The notes below the pieces were generated by a model. The model ran no database searches. It was not told where the DNA came from and was given only the letters and a program-made list of their open reading frames with translations. The translations under genes were made by a program, and so were the position numbers. A DNA stretch of 9,040 nt from an uncultured Eubacteriales bacterium (GTDB taxonomy: Bacteria > Bacillota > Clostridia > Oscillospirales > Acutalibacteraceae): positions 1 through 9,040 of the forward strand of contig CAQBRY010000072.1 of the NCBI GenBank assembly GCA_948762645.1. Reading direction: 5' to 3'. Below, in pieces: positions 1-7,027 of the stretch (position 1 is its first letter; each line of letters begins with the position of its first letter).

Positions 1-101
1 TTAGCTAACCTATTCATAAAAAAGATAATCCCTACGTTATCTTCCCTCTCCTTTGGCAAATCCTTCTTAACTACTTTAGTTTCATTTTTCTTTTTTACCA
101 T
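1..101 (-). CDS. Start of unrecognised protein, cut by window edge
   Basis: An open minus-strand frame begins with ATG at 101 and runs off the left end, giving about 33 residues. The start is very basic and charged (MVKKKNETK, then KKDLPKERED) and then turns hydrophobic (VGIIFFMNRLA). The opposite strand gives only a hydrophobic mirror image of this, which favours the minus frame as the real one. I recognise no family. There is no good Shine-Dalgarno sequence before this ATG. The frame stays open upstream as far as 182 without another ATG, and that extension also reads like protein (for example LTSKDIYNICYDFFE), so the true start may lie further up at a GTG (152) or be disrupted. Codons after the edge are needed to identify it. 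Confidence 0.35.
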   Translation of the reverse strand, partial: MVKKKNETKVVKKDLPKEREDNVGIIFFMNRLA

Positions 102-181
102 TATTTCAAAAAAATCATAACAAATATTGTAAATATCTTTTGACGTAAGCACAACTATATTTCGTAACGCTTGGCCATTTA

Positions 182-210
182 ATTATAATATTTTCCAAGT
201 ATGTAATAAA
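182..210 (-). promoter_or_regulatory. Possible promoter for the left-edge gene
   Basis: On the minus strand a perfect TATAAT -10 lies at 187-182, with TTTATT 17 bases upstream at 210-205 as a poor -35. Transcription would start near 175 and run left into the partial gene. In such A+T-rich DNA a perfect -10 alone is weak evidence. Confidence 0.25.
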
Positions 211-240
211 AATTCCGAAGTATTAAACGGACATTTCAAC

Positions 241-278
241 AGATTAGTCAGTAGGTTAATCTATATGAAATGATAGAT
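241..278. repeat. Two overlapping small inverted repeats
   Basis: AGATTA (241-246) pairs with TAATCT (257-262). As plus-strand RNA the stem extends to nine pairs through two G-U wobbles and a C-G pair, around an AGTA loop. ATCTAT (259-264) pairs with ATAGAT (273-278) around an 8-base loop. The two stems share 259-262, so they cannot form together. The second is followed by a short T-rich stretch. No gene is clearly attached to it, and its function is unknown. Confidence 0.3.
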
Positions 279-308
279 TTTAATTTAATAAATAAAATTT
301 TTAATAAT

Positions 309-527
309 TTAAACAGTTTTTTCATAATTTCTTTTACATATTATCTTATAAATTTCTATTAAATTTTCTATACTTTTAAAAAAATAAAATATTCTTACTT
401 TTTTAAAACTATTTTTTAAATATACAATTATTTTAGTACTCATCAGTAAACTTGCGACAAAAAATATAGCTATATCCACATCAAAATTAAAATAATAGTA
501 AAATAAAATTCCATATGGTATAATCAC
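309..527 (-). CDS. Doubtful small membrane protein, 72 aa
   Basis: An open frame with a GTG start at 527. Its first half is hydrophobic (FNFDVDIAIFFVASLL as a likely membrane segment, roughly residues 14-30), and its second half is basic (KNSFKKVRIFYFF and KRNYEK). There is no Shine-Dalgarno sequence before the GTG and no recognisable family. It does not lie opposite another gene, so it is not a shadow of one. However, the F/Y/I/K/N-rich composition is what random A+T-rich DNA would encode. It may be a real small membrane protein or chance. If it is not a gene, 183-605 holds only the small repeats and possible promoter noted here. Confidence 0.2.
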   Translation of the reverse strand: MIIPYGILFYYYFNFDVDIAIFFVASLLMSTKIIVYLKNSFKKVRIFYFFKSIENLIEIYKIICKRNYEKTV

Positions 528-605
528 AATATTGAACTTTAACTTTATTATTGTTTTTCATAAAAATTTTCAAGATTAAATAATAATATTCCAATTTTTC
601 AAATA

Positions 606-634
606 TTGATTATAGAAATAAAATATTCTAAAAT
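606..634 (+). promoter_or_regulatory. Probable sigma-A-type promoter for ispH
   Basis: TTGATT at 606-611 and TAAAAT at 629-634 are separated by 17 bases, matching the vegetative promoter pattern at 4/6 and 5/6 positions. The expected start of transcription is near 641, giving a short leader of about 27 bases before the TTG start of ispH. Confidence 0.45.
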
Positions 635-667
635 TTTTTAAATAAGATTATCAAGGAGAGAAAGAAA

Positions 668-1558
668 TTGACAGGATACGTATCAAAATATTGTGGATTT
701 TGTTTTGGAGTGTCTTTAGCAGTACAAGCAGCTTATGACGAAAGTAAAAATAGTAAATTATATATGTATGGTGAAGTTGTACATAACCCTATAGTAATAA
801 AAAACTTAATAGAGAATAATGTTTCAGTAATTAACGATATAGAAAAAATATCAAAAATTTCATCCCCAAAAGTATTAATCAGAGCACATGGAGTACCGGA
901 ATGTACCATAAAGTCTTTAGAAAAATTCAATTCTATAATAATAGATAAAACATGTCCAAAAGTAAAAAGAGTTCATAAGATAGTTTCTAAAGCATATGAG
1001 GAAAATAAAAAAATAATAATAGTGGGTAATCCTGATCACCCTGAAATTATCGGAATAAATGGATGGTGTAATTTTTCGGCAACTATAGTTAAAAATCTTG
1101 AAAAAGCTAAAGAAATTATACCATCACTAAATTCTCAAGATATATTTTGTATGGTTTCCCAGACAACATTTAACCATGAAAAATATTCAAAAATTTATAA
1201 ATTTTTTACAAATTATTTAGAAAATATAGAATTTCATAATACAATTTGCAACGATACTTCCAACAGACAAAAAGAAATTTTAACTCTCTCAAAAAAAGTA
1301 GATATGGTAATAATAATAGGAGGAAAAAGCAGTTCAAATTCAACTAAACTATTTGAAATCGCTAAAGAAAACTGCAAATATGCTCAACATATAGAAACTG
1401 AAAATGACCTTGATCTTTCAAAATTTGATTTAATATCCACTTTTGCCATTTCAAGCGGAGCCTCTACGCCAATAGAAAGTATTAAAGATGTAATAGATTA
1501 CATAAAAAAGTACTGTAAAAAAAATAATATACAAACCCAAATATTAAATCTAAACTAA
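668..1558 (+). CDS. ispH: 4-hydroxy-3-methylbut-2-enyl diphosphate reductase
   Basis: This is the last enzyme of the MEP isoprenoid pathway, a cytoplasmic iron-sulfur protein reducing HMBPP to isopentenyl and dimethylallyl diphosphate. The 296 residues match the usual full length. The three cluster cysteines are in place: C12 in GFCFGV, C96 in DKTCPKVKRVH and C194 in NTICNDTSNRQ. Substrate-pocket motifs are also present: H40 in GEVVHN, H74 in RAHGVP, H124 and E126 in DHPE, T167 in SQTTF, the SSSNS loop at 221-225 and SGASTP at 263-268. The start is TTG at 668, chosen because AAGGAGAG (653-660) sits seven bases upstream and GFCFGV then lies at the normal distance from the N-terminus. There is no fused ribosomal S1 domain, which some clostridial forms carry. 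It appears to be transcribed alone. Confidence 0.95.
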   Translation: MTGYVSKYCGFCFGVSLAVQAAYDESKNSKLYMYGEVVHNPIVIKNLIENNVSVINDIEKISKISSPKVLIRAHGVPECTIKSLEKFNSIIIDKTCPKVKRVHKIVSKAYEENKKIIIVGNPDHPEIIGINGWCNFSATIVKNLEKAKEIIPSLNSQDIFCMVSQTTFNHEKYSKIYKFFTNYLENIEFHNTICNDTSNRQKEILTLSKKVDMVIIIGGKSSSNSTKLFEIAKENCKYAQHIETENDLDLSKFDLISTFAISSGASTPIESIKDVIDYIKKYCKKNNIQTQILNLN

Positions 1559-1565
1559 AAATAAA

Positions 1566-1606
1566 TTTACAATGTCGGAAATAAGTACTATAATATTATT
1601 AAGTAC
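1566..1606 (+). promoter_or_regulatory. Strong promoter with flanking TAAGTAC repeats
   Basis: TTTACA (1566-1571), 17 bases, then TATAAT (1589-1594) is a nearly ideal sigma-A promoter only eight bases after the ispH stop. The heptamer TAAGTAC occurs twice as direct repeats, at 1582-1588 just before the -10 and at 1600-1606 over the expected start site. This is an arrangement compatible with repressor binding. The promoter would drive the downstream phospholipase-like gene with a leader of about 110 bases. Confidence 0.55.
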
Positions 1607-1627
1607 ATATAAACAAAGGTTAATTAT

Positions 1628-1693
1628 ATCAAAAAAACACTAATAAAACTATTTGAAGAAAAATTAGAAAATATTAAAAGCCGTCTATCATAA
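1628..1693 (+). other. Possible 21-codon leader ORF with ATC start
   Basis: Between the promoter at 1566 and the next gene there is a short open frame with an AAAGG Shine-Dalgarno-like element (1615-1619) placed eight bases before ATC at 1628, ending at TAA 1691-1693. The encoded peptide is K/L/E-rich and amphipathic (it includes LFEEKLENIKSRLS). No ATG, GTG or TTG opens this frame, so either ATC is used, the start codon was lost, or it is chance. Confidence 0.15.
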
Positions 1694-1713
1694 ATCAAAG
1701 GGATTTAATAACT

Positions 1714-2349
1714 ATGGTAAATAAAAAATTATTTAAAATTTTCATATATATAACAATGTTGACATCATTTTTCTTTTTTAAATATTCTCTGAAAGCCTTT
1801 GGAGGATACACACACTACTACATATGCTCAAAAGTAACTTGTCGTGACAAATACCTTAAAGACTTATCAGAAGAAGAAAAAGTTTTTAAAGATCAACTGA
1901 TTAAAGTGGCGTCTCAATGTAACGATACAAAATTAAAGTTATTTGCACTAGGATGGTCTGATCACGTTATTCAAGATAATCATACATCAGAAGTATTTAA
2001 TAAAATATTTCAAAATACAAAAAATTATAGAATAAGATATGGTAAATGCGATTCATATGTTTATGGAAAAACAGGATATTTATCAAGCGACGTTCTATTT
2101 TGTCCAAACACGCTTATAAAAAGCACATATAAACAGTTCAAACTTAATGACACTTTACCAAAAATAAAAAACAGAATTATTAAAAAAGAAACTTCAAAAA
2201 TTTTGAAAGCTTTCTATGCACAATCATGGCTTGGCTTTAACAGTTTATCTGAAGATGAGTCCAAAATAGCAAAATATGAATTTAAAAATCTAGAACTTCT
2301 ATGTGGCAGTAACAATCCCGATTATGAAATTCTTTTTTCAAATGATTAA
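1714..2349 (+). CDS. Exported zinc-dependent phospholipase C-like protein
   Basis: A 211-residue protein with a basic N-terminus and a hydrophobic stretch (about residues 7-24, IFIYITMLTSFFFF), likely a signal peptide or anchor, so it should act outside the cell. The mature start, GGYTHYY with H34, and the segment FALGWSDHVIQDNHTS (H84, D88, H90) resemble the Zn-binding THxxI and LGxxxHxxxD motifs of the zinc-dependent phospholipase C / S1-P1 nuclease fold. There are no histidines after H90, so the full ligand set of active clostridial phospholipases is not visible; it may be a divergent, shortened or non-catalytic member. Six cysteines (38, 43, 69, 112, 130, 197) could form disulfides. ATG 1714 follows AAAGGGA (1697-1703). 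The family call is from memory of motifs and is moderate. Confidence 0.55.
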   Translation: MVNKKLFKIFIYITMLTSFFFFKYSLKAFGGYTHYYICSKVTCRDKYLKDLSEEEKVFKDQLIKVASQCNDTKLKLFALGWSDHVIQDNHTSEVFNKIFQNTKNYRIRYGKCDSYVYGKTGYLSSDVLFCPNTLIKSTYKQFKLNDTLPKIKNRIIKKETSKILKAFYAQSWLGFNSLSEDESKIAKYEFKNLELLCGSNNPDYEILFSND

Positions 2350-2363
2350 TAATTTATTATCAG

Positions 2364-2391
2364 TAGTATATAAAAGAAATTTTATATACTA
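2364..2391. terminator. 12-bp hairpin between convergent genes
   Basis: TAGTATATAAAA (2364-2375) and its exact complement TTTTATATACTA (2380-2391) enclose a GAAA loop. It starts 14 bases after the phospholipase-like stop and is followed by a T-rich tract ending in TTATTATTTTT. It would serve the plus-strand gene best and may also insulate the convergent GH18 gene. The stem is almost all A-T, so it is only moderately stable. Confidence 0.6.
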
Positions 2392-2427
2392 TTAATTATT
2401 ATTTTTCAAAATAAAATACTAAAAGAC

Positions 2428-3708
2428 CTAATATATATTAAATAAATAATTTAACAGCAGCCAATTTGTTCTAAAAGGCTTCATTAAATTCCAATATCCT
2501 ATTCCTCTAAGATTAAAAGTATTAATAATTTTAAATTTAGACTCTAAACTTCTTACATCTTCAAACCAAACAACATGACTTATGCCTTTTTTAGAATAAT
2601 AAAAATAAGGAGACATAGACGTACGATCAAGCTCAATACGAGCATTATTCTTAATCGCTATTTCCACAGCTTCAATATTTCCTACTACCGTAGCTTCCGT
2701 CGTTCCCCTTACATAAGGTAAAGGCCAATCATAACCATAATTAGGTATGCCCATATCAACTTTTTTACTTGGAATCTGAGATACAGCGTAATTAATTACC
2801 TTTATAACCTGATCAATTGGAGCTACAGCCATCGGTGGACCATACGTATATCCCCACTCATACGTCATAACCAAAACACTATTAGAACTTTCACCCAATC
2901 CCTTGTAATCTATACCCTCATATAAAAGTCCGGGTTGGTCACTTGACGACTTTGGAGCCAATGCAACAGAAACTCTATACCCCTGAGCATTCATTGAATC
3001 TGTAAGTTCCCTTACGAAATTTGTATATGGATCTCTATCCTGGGGAGATATATATTCAAAATCAACATCTACGCCGTCATATCCTTTCATTTTTACTGTA
3101 TCTAATAAATTATTTATTAGCTTTTTTCGAACCTGTACATCACTTGTAATTACAGTAACAAGATAACTATTAAATTTTCCATTCTCATCTAAAGGGGTCA
3201 AGACAAGTATAGGAGATACTCCGAATTCTTTTGCCATAGATATTAATTCTTCATCGTCAGGAGGAATCAATTCACCTTCAGTTGTAAACCCGTATGAAAA
3301 TATAGAAAGATCGCTTAAATACAGCAAACTTTCTCTTAATACATTTTTATCAATGTAAGGATATGCATAGCCGTTTACTTTCAATTCATAATTATTGATT
3401 TTTTCGTCCTGATATTTAATTATTATGTTTTCTCCCGGATATAATATAGTGTCCAGTAAATAAGGATTATTTCTAACTATATCTAAAACAGATACTCCAT
3501 ATAAATTAGATATAGAATATAAAGTTTCATCGTTCTTTATGCTATGGGTAATCTCAGGAAGAAGTATTAAGAGTGACTGTCCTACTACCAATTCTCTTGA
3601 TGATGATGTTGTTATTTGATTATCAAATATTAATCTTTGAGGAGAAACTCCATATCCTTGAGCAATTGAATAAATATTTTCTCCTGGCTGTACTACGTGA
3701 ATTATCAT
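2428..3708 (-). CDS. LysM-LysM-glycosyl hydrolase 18, spore-type
   Basis: A 426-residue protein with two N-terminal LysM peptidoglycan-binding domains (about residues 2-49 and 53-99) followed by a GH18 chitinase-like barrel (about 110-426). The catalytic DxxDxDxE motif is intact as DGVDVDFE, residues 211-218, with E218 as the acid; MTYEWG (281-286) and GIGYWNLM (402-409) are the expected later barrel strands. This architecture matches the SleL/YaaH group of spore cortex N-acetylglucosaminidases, which likewise lack a signal peptide, as here. The likely role is cortex fragment hydrolysis during germination or spore coat association; that is inference from architecture. The ATG at 3708 has an excellent AGGAGGA (3717-3723) eight bases upstream. 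I could not pick out a convincing sporulation sigma factor promoter. It is divergent from tspO and convergent with the phospholipase-like gene. Confidence 0.85.
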   Translation of the reverse strand: MIIHVVQPGENIYSIAQGYGVSPQRLIFDNQITTSSSRELVVGQSLLILLPEITHSIKNDETLYSISNLYGVSVLDIVRNNPYLLDTILYPGENIIIKYQDEKINNYELKVNGYAYPYIDKNVLRESLLYLSDLSIFSYGFTTEGELIPPDDEELISMAKEFGVSPILVLTPLDENGKFNSYLVTVITSDVQVRKKLINNLLDTVKMKGYDGVDVDFEYISPQDRDPYTNFVRELTDSMNAQGYRVSVALAPKSSSDQPGLLYEGIDYKGLGESSNSVLVMTYEWGYTYGPPMAVAPIDQVIKVINYAVSQIPSKKVDMGIPNYGYDWPLPYVRGTTEATVVGNIEAVEIAIKNNARIELDRTSMSPYFYYSKKGISHVVWFEDVRSLESKFKIINTFNLRGIGYWNLMKPFRTNWLLLNYLFNIY

Positions 3709-3777
3709 TAAATTTTTCCTCCTGAATAATTTATATTTAATAATATTTATAATAAATATATTTCCTGAGCATAATTA

Positions 3778-3797
3778 TTAATAAGTTAGATTATTAA
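3778..3797. repeat. Small inverted repeat upstream of tspO
   Basis: TTAATAA (3778-3784) and TTATTAA (3791-3797) form a perfect 7-bp inverted repeat around GTTAGA, just before the tspO ribosome binding site. It could be an operator, but the arms are pure A/T and could arise by chance. No clear promoter was identified in the 114-base gap for either divergent gene. Confidence 0.2.
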
Positions 3798-3822
3798 ATG
3801 ATATTAAAAAGGTGAAAAATAT

Positions 3823-4287
3823 ATGATATTAAAATTGAAATCTTTAATTATCAGTTTAGCTATAAGTTTGGGAGTAGGTGGACTGTCTTCTGTAGTTACA
3901 AAAGGCTCCTCTGAAATATACAAAGGTCTAAATCAACCTCCACTTGCACCACCCTCTTGGCTATTTCCGATTGTTTGGACTATTTTGTATATCTTAATGG
4001 GTATTTCTTCTTATATTATATATGAATCGAATTCTAATATAAAAAATAAAGCGCTAACTGTATATATAACACAATTAGCAGTCAATTTTATTTGGCCTAT
4101 ACTATTTTTCAATTTAGAGATGTTCTTATTTTCATTTATATGGTTAATACTTTTATTGGGATTAGTGTTATATATGACTTTATTATTCTACCAAATTAAA
4201 CCGTTCGCCGCATACCTACAAATACCCTACATATTATGGTTAATTTTTGCCGGATACTTAAATTTGATGATATATATACTAAATTAA
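3823..4287 (+). CDS. tspO: TspO/MBR family membrane protein
   Basis: A 154-residue integral membrane protein of the tryptophan-rich sensory protein / peripheral benzodiazepine receptor family. Bacterial members bind porphyrins and are linked to tetrapyrrole handling and stress responses; the native function remains debated. Family hallmarks are present: PPSWLFPIVWTILYILMG (43-60), QLAVNFIWPILFF (84-96) and PYILWLIFAGYLN (135-147). Five hydrophobic segments are spread along the length as expected (about 5-25, 46-66, 78-97, 101-122, 131-152). Length is typical. ATG 3823 is preceded by AAAAGGTG (3807-3814) at good spacing. Its stop lies inside the 3' end of the convergent methyltransferase relic: the two overlap by nine bases (4279-4287), leaving no room for a terminator. 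Confidence 0.9.
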   Translation: MILKLKSLIISLAISLGVGGLSSVVTKGSSEIYKGLNQPPLAPPSWLFPIVWTILYILMGISSYIIYESNSNIKNKALTVYITQLAVNFIWPILFFNLEMFLFSFIWLILLLGLVLYMTLLFYQIKPFAAYLQIPYILWLIFAGYLNLMIYILN

Positions 4288-4858
4288 TCTATTTTTTGCT
4301 AAAATCGTATAAGTAGATCCCCAACTATTCAATACTTTTACATCAAATAACCCTAATTTTTTCAAAATATCTATCTCGTGCTCTACAGTCAATAGAGCAT
4401 CATAATGGTAAAAAATCGTTATCTTTAATTTCTTGTTCTATTTTTAACTTTTCAAAGTTTTCAAACAATTCTTTTTCAAGCGTATCAGATTCAGCAAAAT
4501 AATCGGTTAAAACAAAATATCCCTTCGAATTTAAAGAATCATATATCTTCTTATAAAGTGACAATTTACTTTCAGCTGTAAAGTGATGTAAAGATTCTAC
4601 CGATACAGCTGCATCATATTGCCCATCTCCAAAATTCACGTCAAAATATGAGCCGCAAATTAGTTTAATGTTATTTTTAGGAAACTTATCTGCAAGTTTT
4701 TTTAGCATATCATTGTATAAATCTAACCCTACAACATATGCTTTAGGATTCAAACAAAAATACTCTTCCAGTTCCAGCGCAGTATCACAACCTAAATCCA
4801 GTACTTTACTTTTTGGAAACATAGGCAAATTTTTAGCAGTAAACTCGTATTTTATCAT
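4279..4858 (-). pseudogene. SAM-dependent methyltransferase, frameshifted and decayed
   Basis: The readable frame 4858-4400 gives 152 residues of a class I methyltransferase: VLDLGC (19-24), VVGLDL with acidic D46, ICGSYFDV (67-74), YDAAVSVESLHHF (81-93) and GYFVLTDYF (113-121). It ends abruptly with DNDFLPL and a stop. Removing one base from the six-A run at 4410-4415 (T on the coding strand) restores a typical end, FYHYDALLTVEHEIDIL... LNSWGSTYTILAK, to a stop at 4279-4281, about 192 residues in all. Two other signs of decay are visible. Motif I reads DLGCDTA where the family has DLGCGTG, so both loop glycines are lost. And motif I starts only 19 residues in, so the usual N-terminal helices are missing. 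It begins 16 bases after the recD2 stop with a weak TTAGG site. A sequencing error could explain the frameshift but not the glycine losses. Confidence 0.8.
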
Positions 4859-4874
4859 AAAATACGGCCTAATA

Positions 4875-7001
4875 CTATTCCACCAACTTTAATAAGCGAT
4901 TGCAAAGATAAGTATATCTTTTCTCCAAATTATTGTTTTCTATGGCATGTCTTACTGCCGCCTTCTGACCTATTAAAATAACCATTTTTTGAGCTCTTGT
5001 AAGTGCCGTATATAATAGATTTTTCTGAAGCATTATAAAATGTTTAAAGGTAATCGGCATAATTACAATTGGAAATTCTCCGCCCTGAGACTTATGTACC
5101 GTAATACAATAAGATAAACTAATCTCATCGAGTTCTAAAATATCATATTCTATTTTTCTCCCGTCAAAATCAACTGTTAATTTTTTATCCATAATGTCTA
5201 TATTTGATATAAATCCTATGTCTCCATTAAATACATTTTTATCGTAATTATTTTTAATTTGCATAACTTTATCGTTTAATTTGTACTCTGTATGACCCCT
5301 TTTCAAGCTAATAGTACTTTGATTAATATATGATTGTATATTTTTATTAATATTTTCAGTACCGATTTCTCCCTTGTGTATTGGAGTAATAATTTGTATA
5401 TCTAAAACAGGATTTATTTCATATTTACCAGGTAATCTTCGGCAGTATAAATCCACAATCAGTTTTAAAATTTTCTCTGAATTTTCCTCTTCTATAAAAA
5501 AGAAGTCTGAATTAAATCCACAATTTAATTTTGGCATTTCTCCATTATTAATTTTATGAGCATTAATTATAATGTCACTGTTTTTACCCTGACGATAAAT
5601 ATGATTAAGACGAAAAGTAGAAACAACTTCCGAATTGATAATATCTTTTAAAATATTCCCCGCGCCTACAGATGGAAGTTGGTCCACATCACCTATCAAT
5701 ATTATTCTCATATTACTTGGAACTGCTTTTATTAAATGATACATCAGCATTAAATCTATCATAGATGATTCATCTATAATTAATACATCACCAACAAGTT
5801 TATTTGAATCCGTTCTTTTAAACCCTTCGTTAGGACTACTTTCAAGAAGTCTATGAAGGGTTTTTACTTCCATCTTACAAATCTCAGCCATACGTTTAGC
5901 AGCACGTCCTGTTGGAGCAGCTAAAAGTATTTTTCTTTTGTTTTGTCTAAACACTTCAATAATGGCCTTAGTAATCGTAGTTTTACCAACTCCAGGACCT
6001 CCGGTTATTATGGAAAATTTTGAATTAATACTATTTTTTATAGCAGTAATTTGATCATTATTATAATCAACACCTAAATTACTTAATATCTCATCAATAT
6101 TTCTAATTTTACTTTTAATCGGATAACTGATAATTTCTTTTATTCTTTCGCAAAGGCCACATTCACAATAATAAATATATTGAAGATATACTTTATCGTC
6201 TTCCTTTACCAGTTCTTTTGCTTGTATTAAATAGTCTAAAGTCATTGTTATTTTACTTTGATCAATATTAAGTATTTCACAGCTGCTATTAATTAGCTCT
6301 TTAAATGGAGCGTAGCAATGACCTCTGTCCAGAAAAGTATTTAACGTATATATTATACCCGCACGGCATCTACTATAAGACTCTCGATCTATTCCAAGCT
6401 TACAAGCTATACTATCAGCAATTTTAAATCCTATTCCACAAACATTGTCAATAAGGCTATACGGATCCTTTTTTATAACAGATATGCTTTTATCCGCATA
6501 AACTTTATAAATTCTATATCCTAATGCCGTTGAAACATTACAGCTCTGAAGAAATATCATTAAATTTTTAATGTCCTTATGTTCCTTCCAGGCATTAGAA
6601 ATTAAAGTAACACGTTTCTGCCCTACATTCGGTATTTCTAACAGTCTATGAGGAGTATTTTCTATAACATCTAAAGTCTCATATCCAAATTTACTTACTA
6701 TAAGTTTTGCAAATTTAGGTCCTACTCCTCTTATAAGTCCGCTTCCCAAATACTTCTCTATACCGTATATTGTAGCCGGCAAAACTTCTTCCCAGCTTAT
6801 AACTGAAAATTGCCTTCCAAATTTCTTATTTAAAACCCAATTTCCCTCTGCCGATATAACAGAACCAATACTTAAAGAAATTAAATTTCCTACAGCAGTT
6901 ATAAGCTCATCATTATCTTTACATTTAATTTTAAGTATACTGAATCCTTTTTCTTCATCCAAATATATAATCTTTTCTACTACACCTTTTAGCTTCTCCA
7001 A
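4875..7001 (-). CDS. recD2: RecD2-like 5'-3' DNA helicase
   Basis: A 708-residue superfamily 1B helicase of the RecD2/YrrC type, which acts without RecBC in DNA repair and fork maintenance. The order is an N-terminal OB-like region (about 1-75), helix-hairpin-helix repeats (GSGLIRGVGPKFAKLIV at 87-103 and LLEIPNVGQKR at 120-130), then helicase domains: Walker A GGPGVGKT (334-341), APTGRAAKR (362-370), Walker B IIDESS (408-413), GDVDQLPSVG (437-446), FRLNHIYRQ (463-471), FNGDIG (591-596), TVHKSQGGEF (634-643) and LLYTALTRAQ (662-671). Length equals that of Deinococcus RecD2, and all motifs are intact. The start is TTG at 7001 with AGAGGTT (7013-7007) six to seven bases upstream, 26 bases after the PHP gene. 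Oddity: a CxCxxC cluster (C279, C281, C284) just before the helicase core. Confidence 0.95.
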   Translation of the reverse strand: MEKLKGVVEKIIYLDEEKGFSILKIKCKDNDELITAVGNLISLSIGSVISAEGNWVLNKKFGRQFSVISWEEVLPATIYGIEKYLGSGLIRGVGPKFAKLIVSKFGYETLDVIENTPHRLLEIPNVGQKRVTLISNAWKEHKDIKNLMIFLQSCNVSTALGYRIYKVYADKSISVIKKDPYSLIDNVCGIGFKIADSIACKLGIDRESYSRCRAGIIYTLNTFLDRGHCYAPFKELINSSCEILNIDQSKITMTLDYLIQAKELVKEDDKVYLQYIYYCECGLCERIKEIISYPIKSKIRNIDEILSNLGVDYNNDQITAIKNSINSKFSIITGGPGVGKTTITKAIIEVFRQNKRKILLAAPTGRAAKRMAEICKMEVKTLHRLLESSPNEGFKRTDSNKLVGDVLIIDESSMIDLMLMYHLIKAVPSNMRIILIGDVDQLPSVGAGNILKDIINSEVVSTFRLNHIYRQGKNSDIIINAHKINNGEMPKLNCGFNSDFFFIEEENSEKILKLIVDLYCRRLPGKYEINPVLDIQIITPIHKGEIGTENINKNIQSYINQSTISLKRGHTEYKLNDKVMQIKNNYDKNVFNGDIGFISNIDIMDKKLTVDFDGRKIEYDILELDEISLSYCITVHKSQGGEFPIVIMPITFKHFIMLQKNLLYTALTRAQKMVILIGQKAAVRHAIENNNLEKRYTYLCNRLLKLVE

Positions 7002-7027
7002 AATATAACCTCTGATAAAAAATAAAA

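Noticed and set aside
44..54. AAAGGAGAGGG on the minus strand as a strong ribosome binding site
   Set aside because: No start codon lies at suitable distance; in the open frame it simply encodes the K-E-R-E run of the left-edge protein.
519..524. TATAAT on the plus strand as a promoter for ispH
   Set aside because: No -35 element at 16-18 bases and it is far from ispH; the pair at 606-634 fits better.
733..930. 65-codon minus-strand open frame inside ispH
   Set aside because: It lies opposite a fully conserved ispH, has no ribosome binding site, and its sequence is a mirror of the real gene.
4668..4892. 74-codon plus-strand open frame over the methyltransferase relic
   Set aside because: Antisense to a recognisable methyltransferase; serine-rich shadow composition and no family resemblance.
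5374..5559. 61-codon plus-strand open frame inside recD2
   Set aside because: Antisense to intact helicase coding sequence; no supporting signals.
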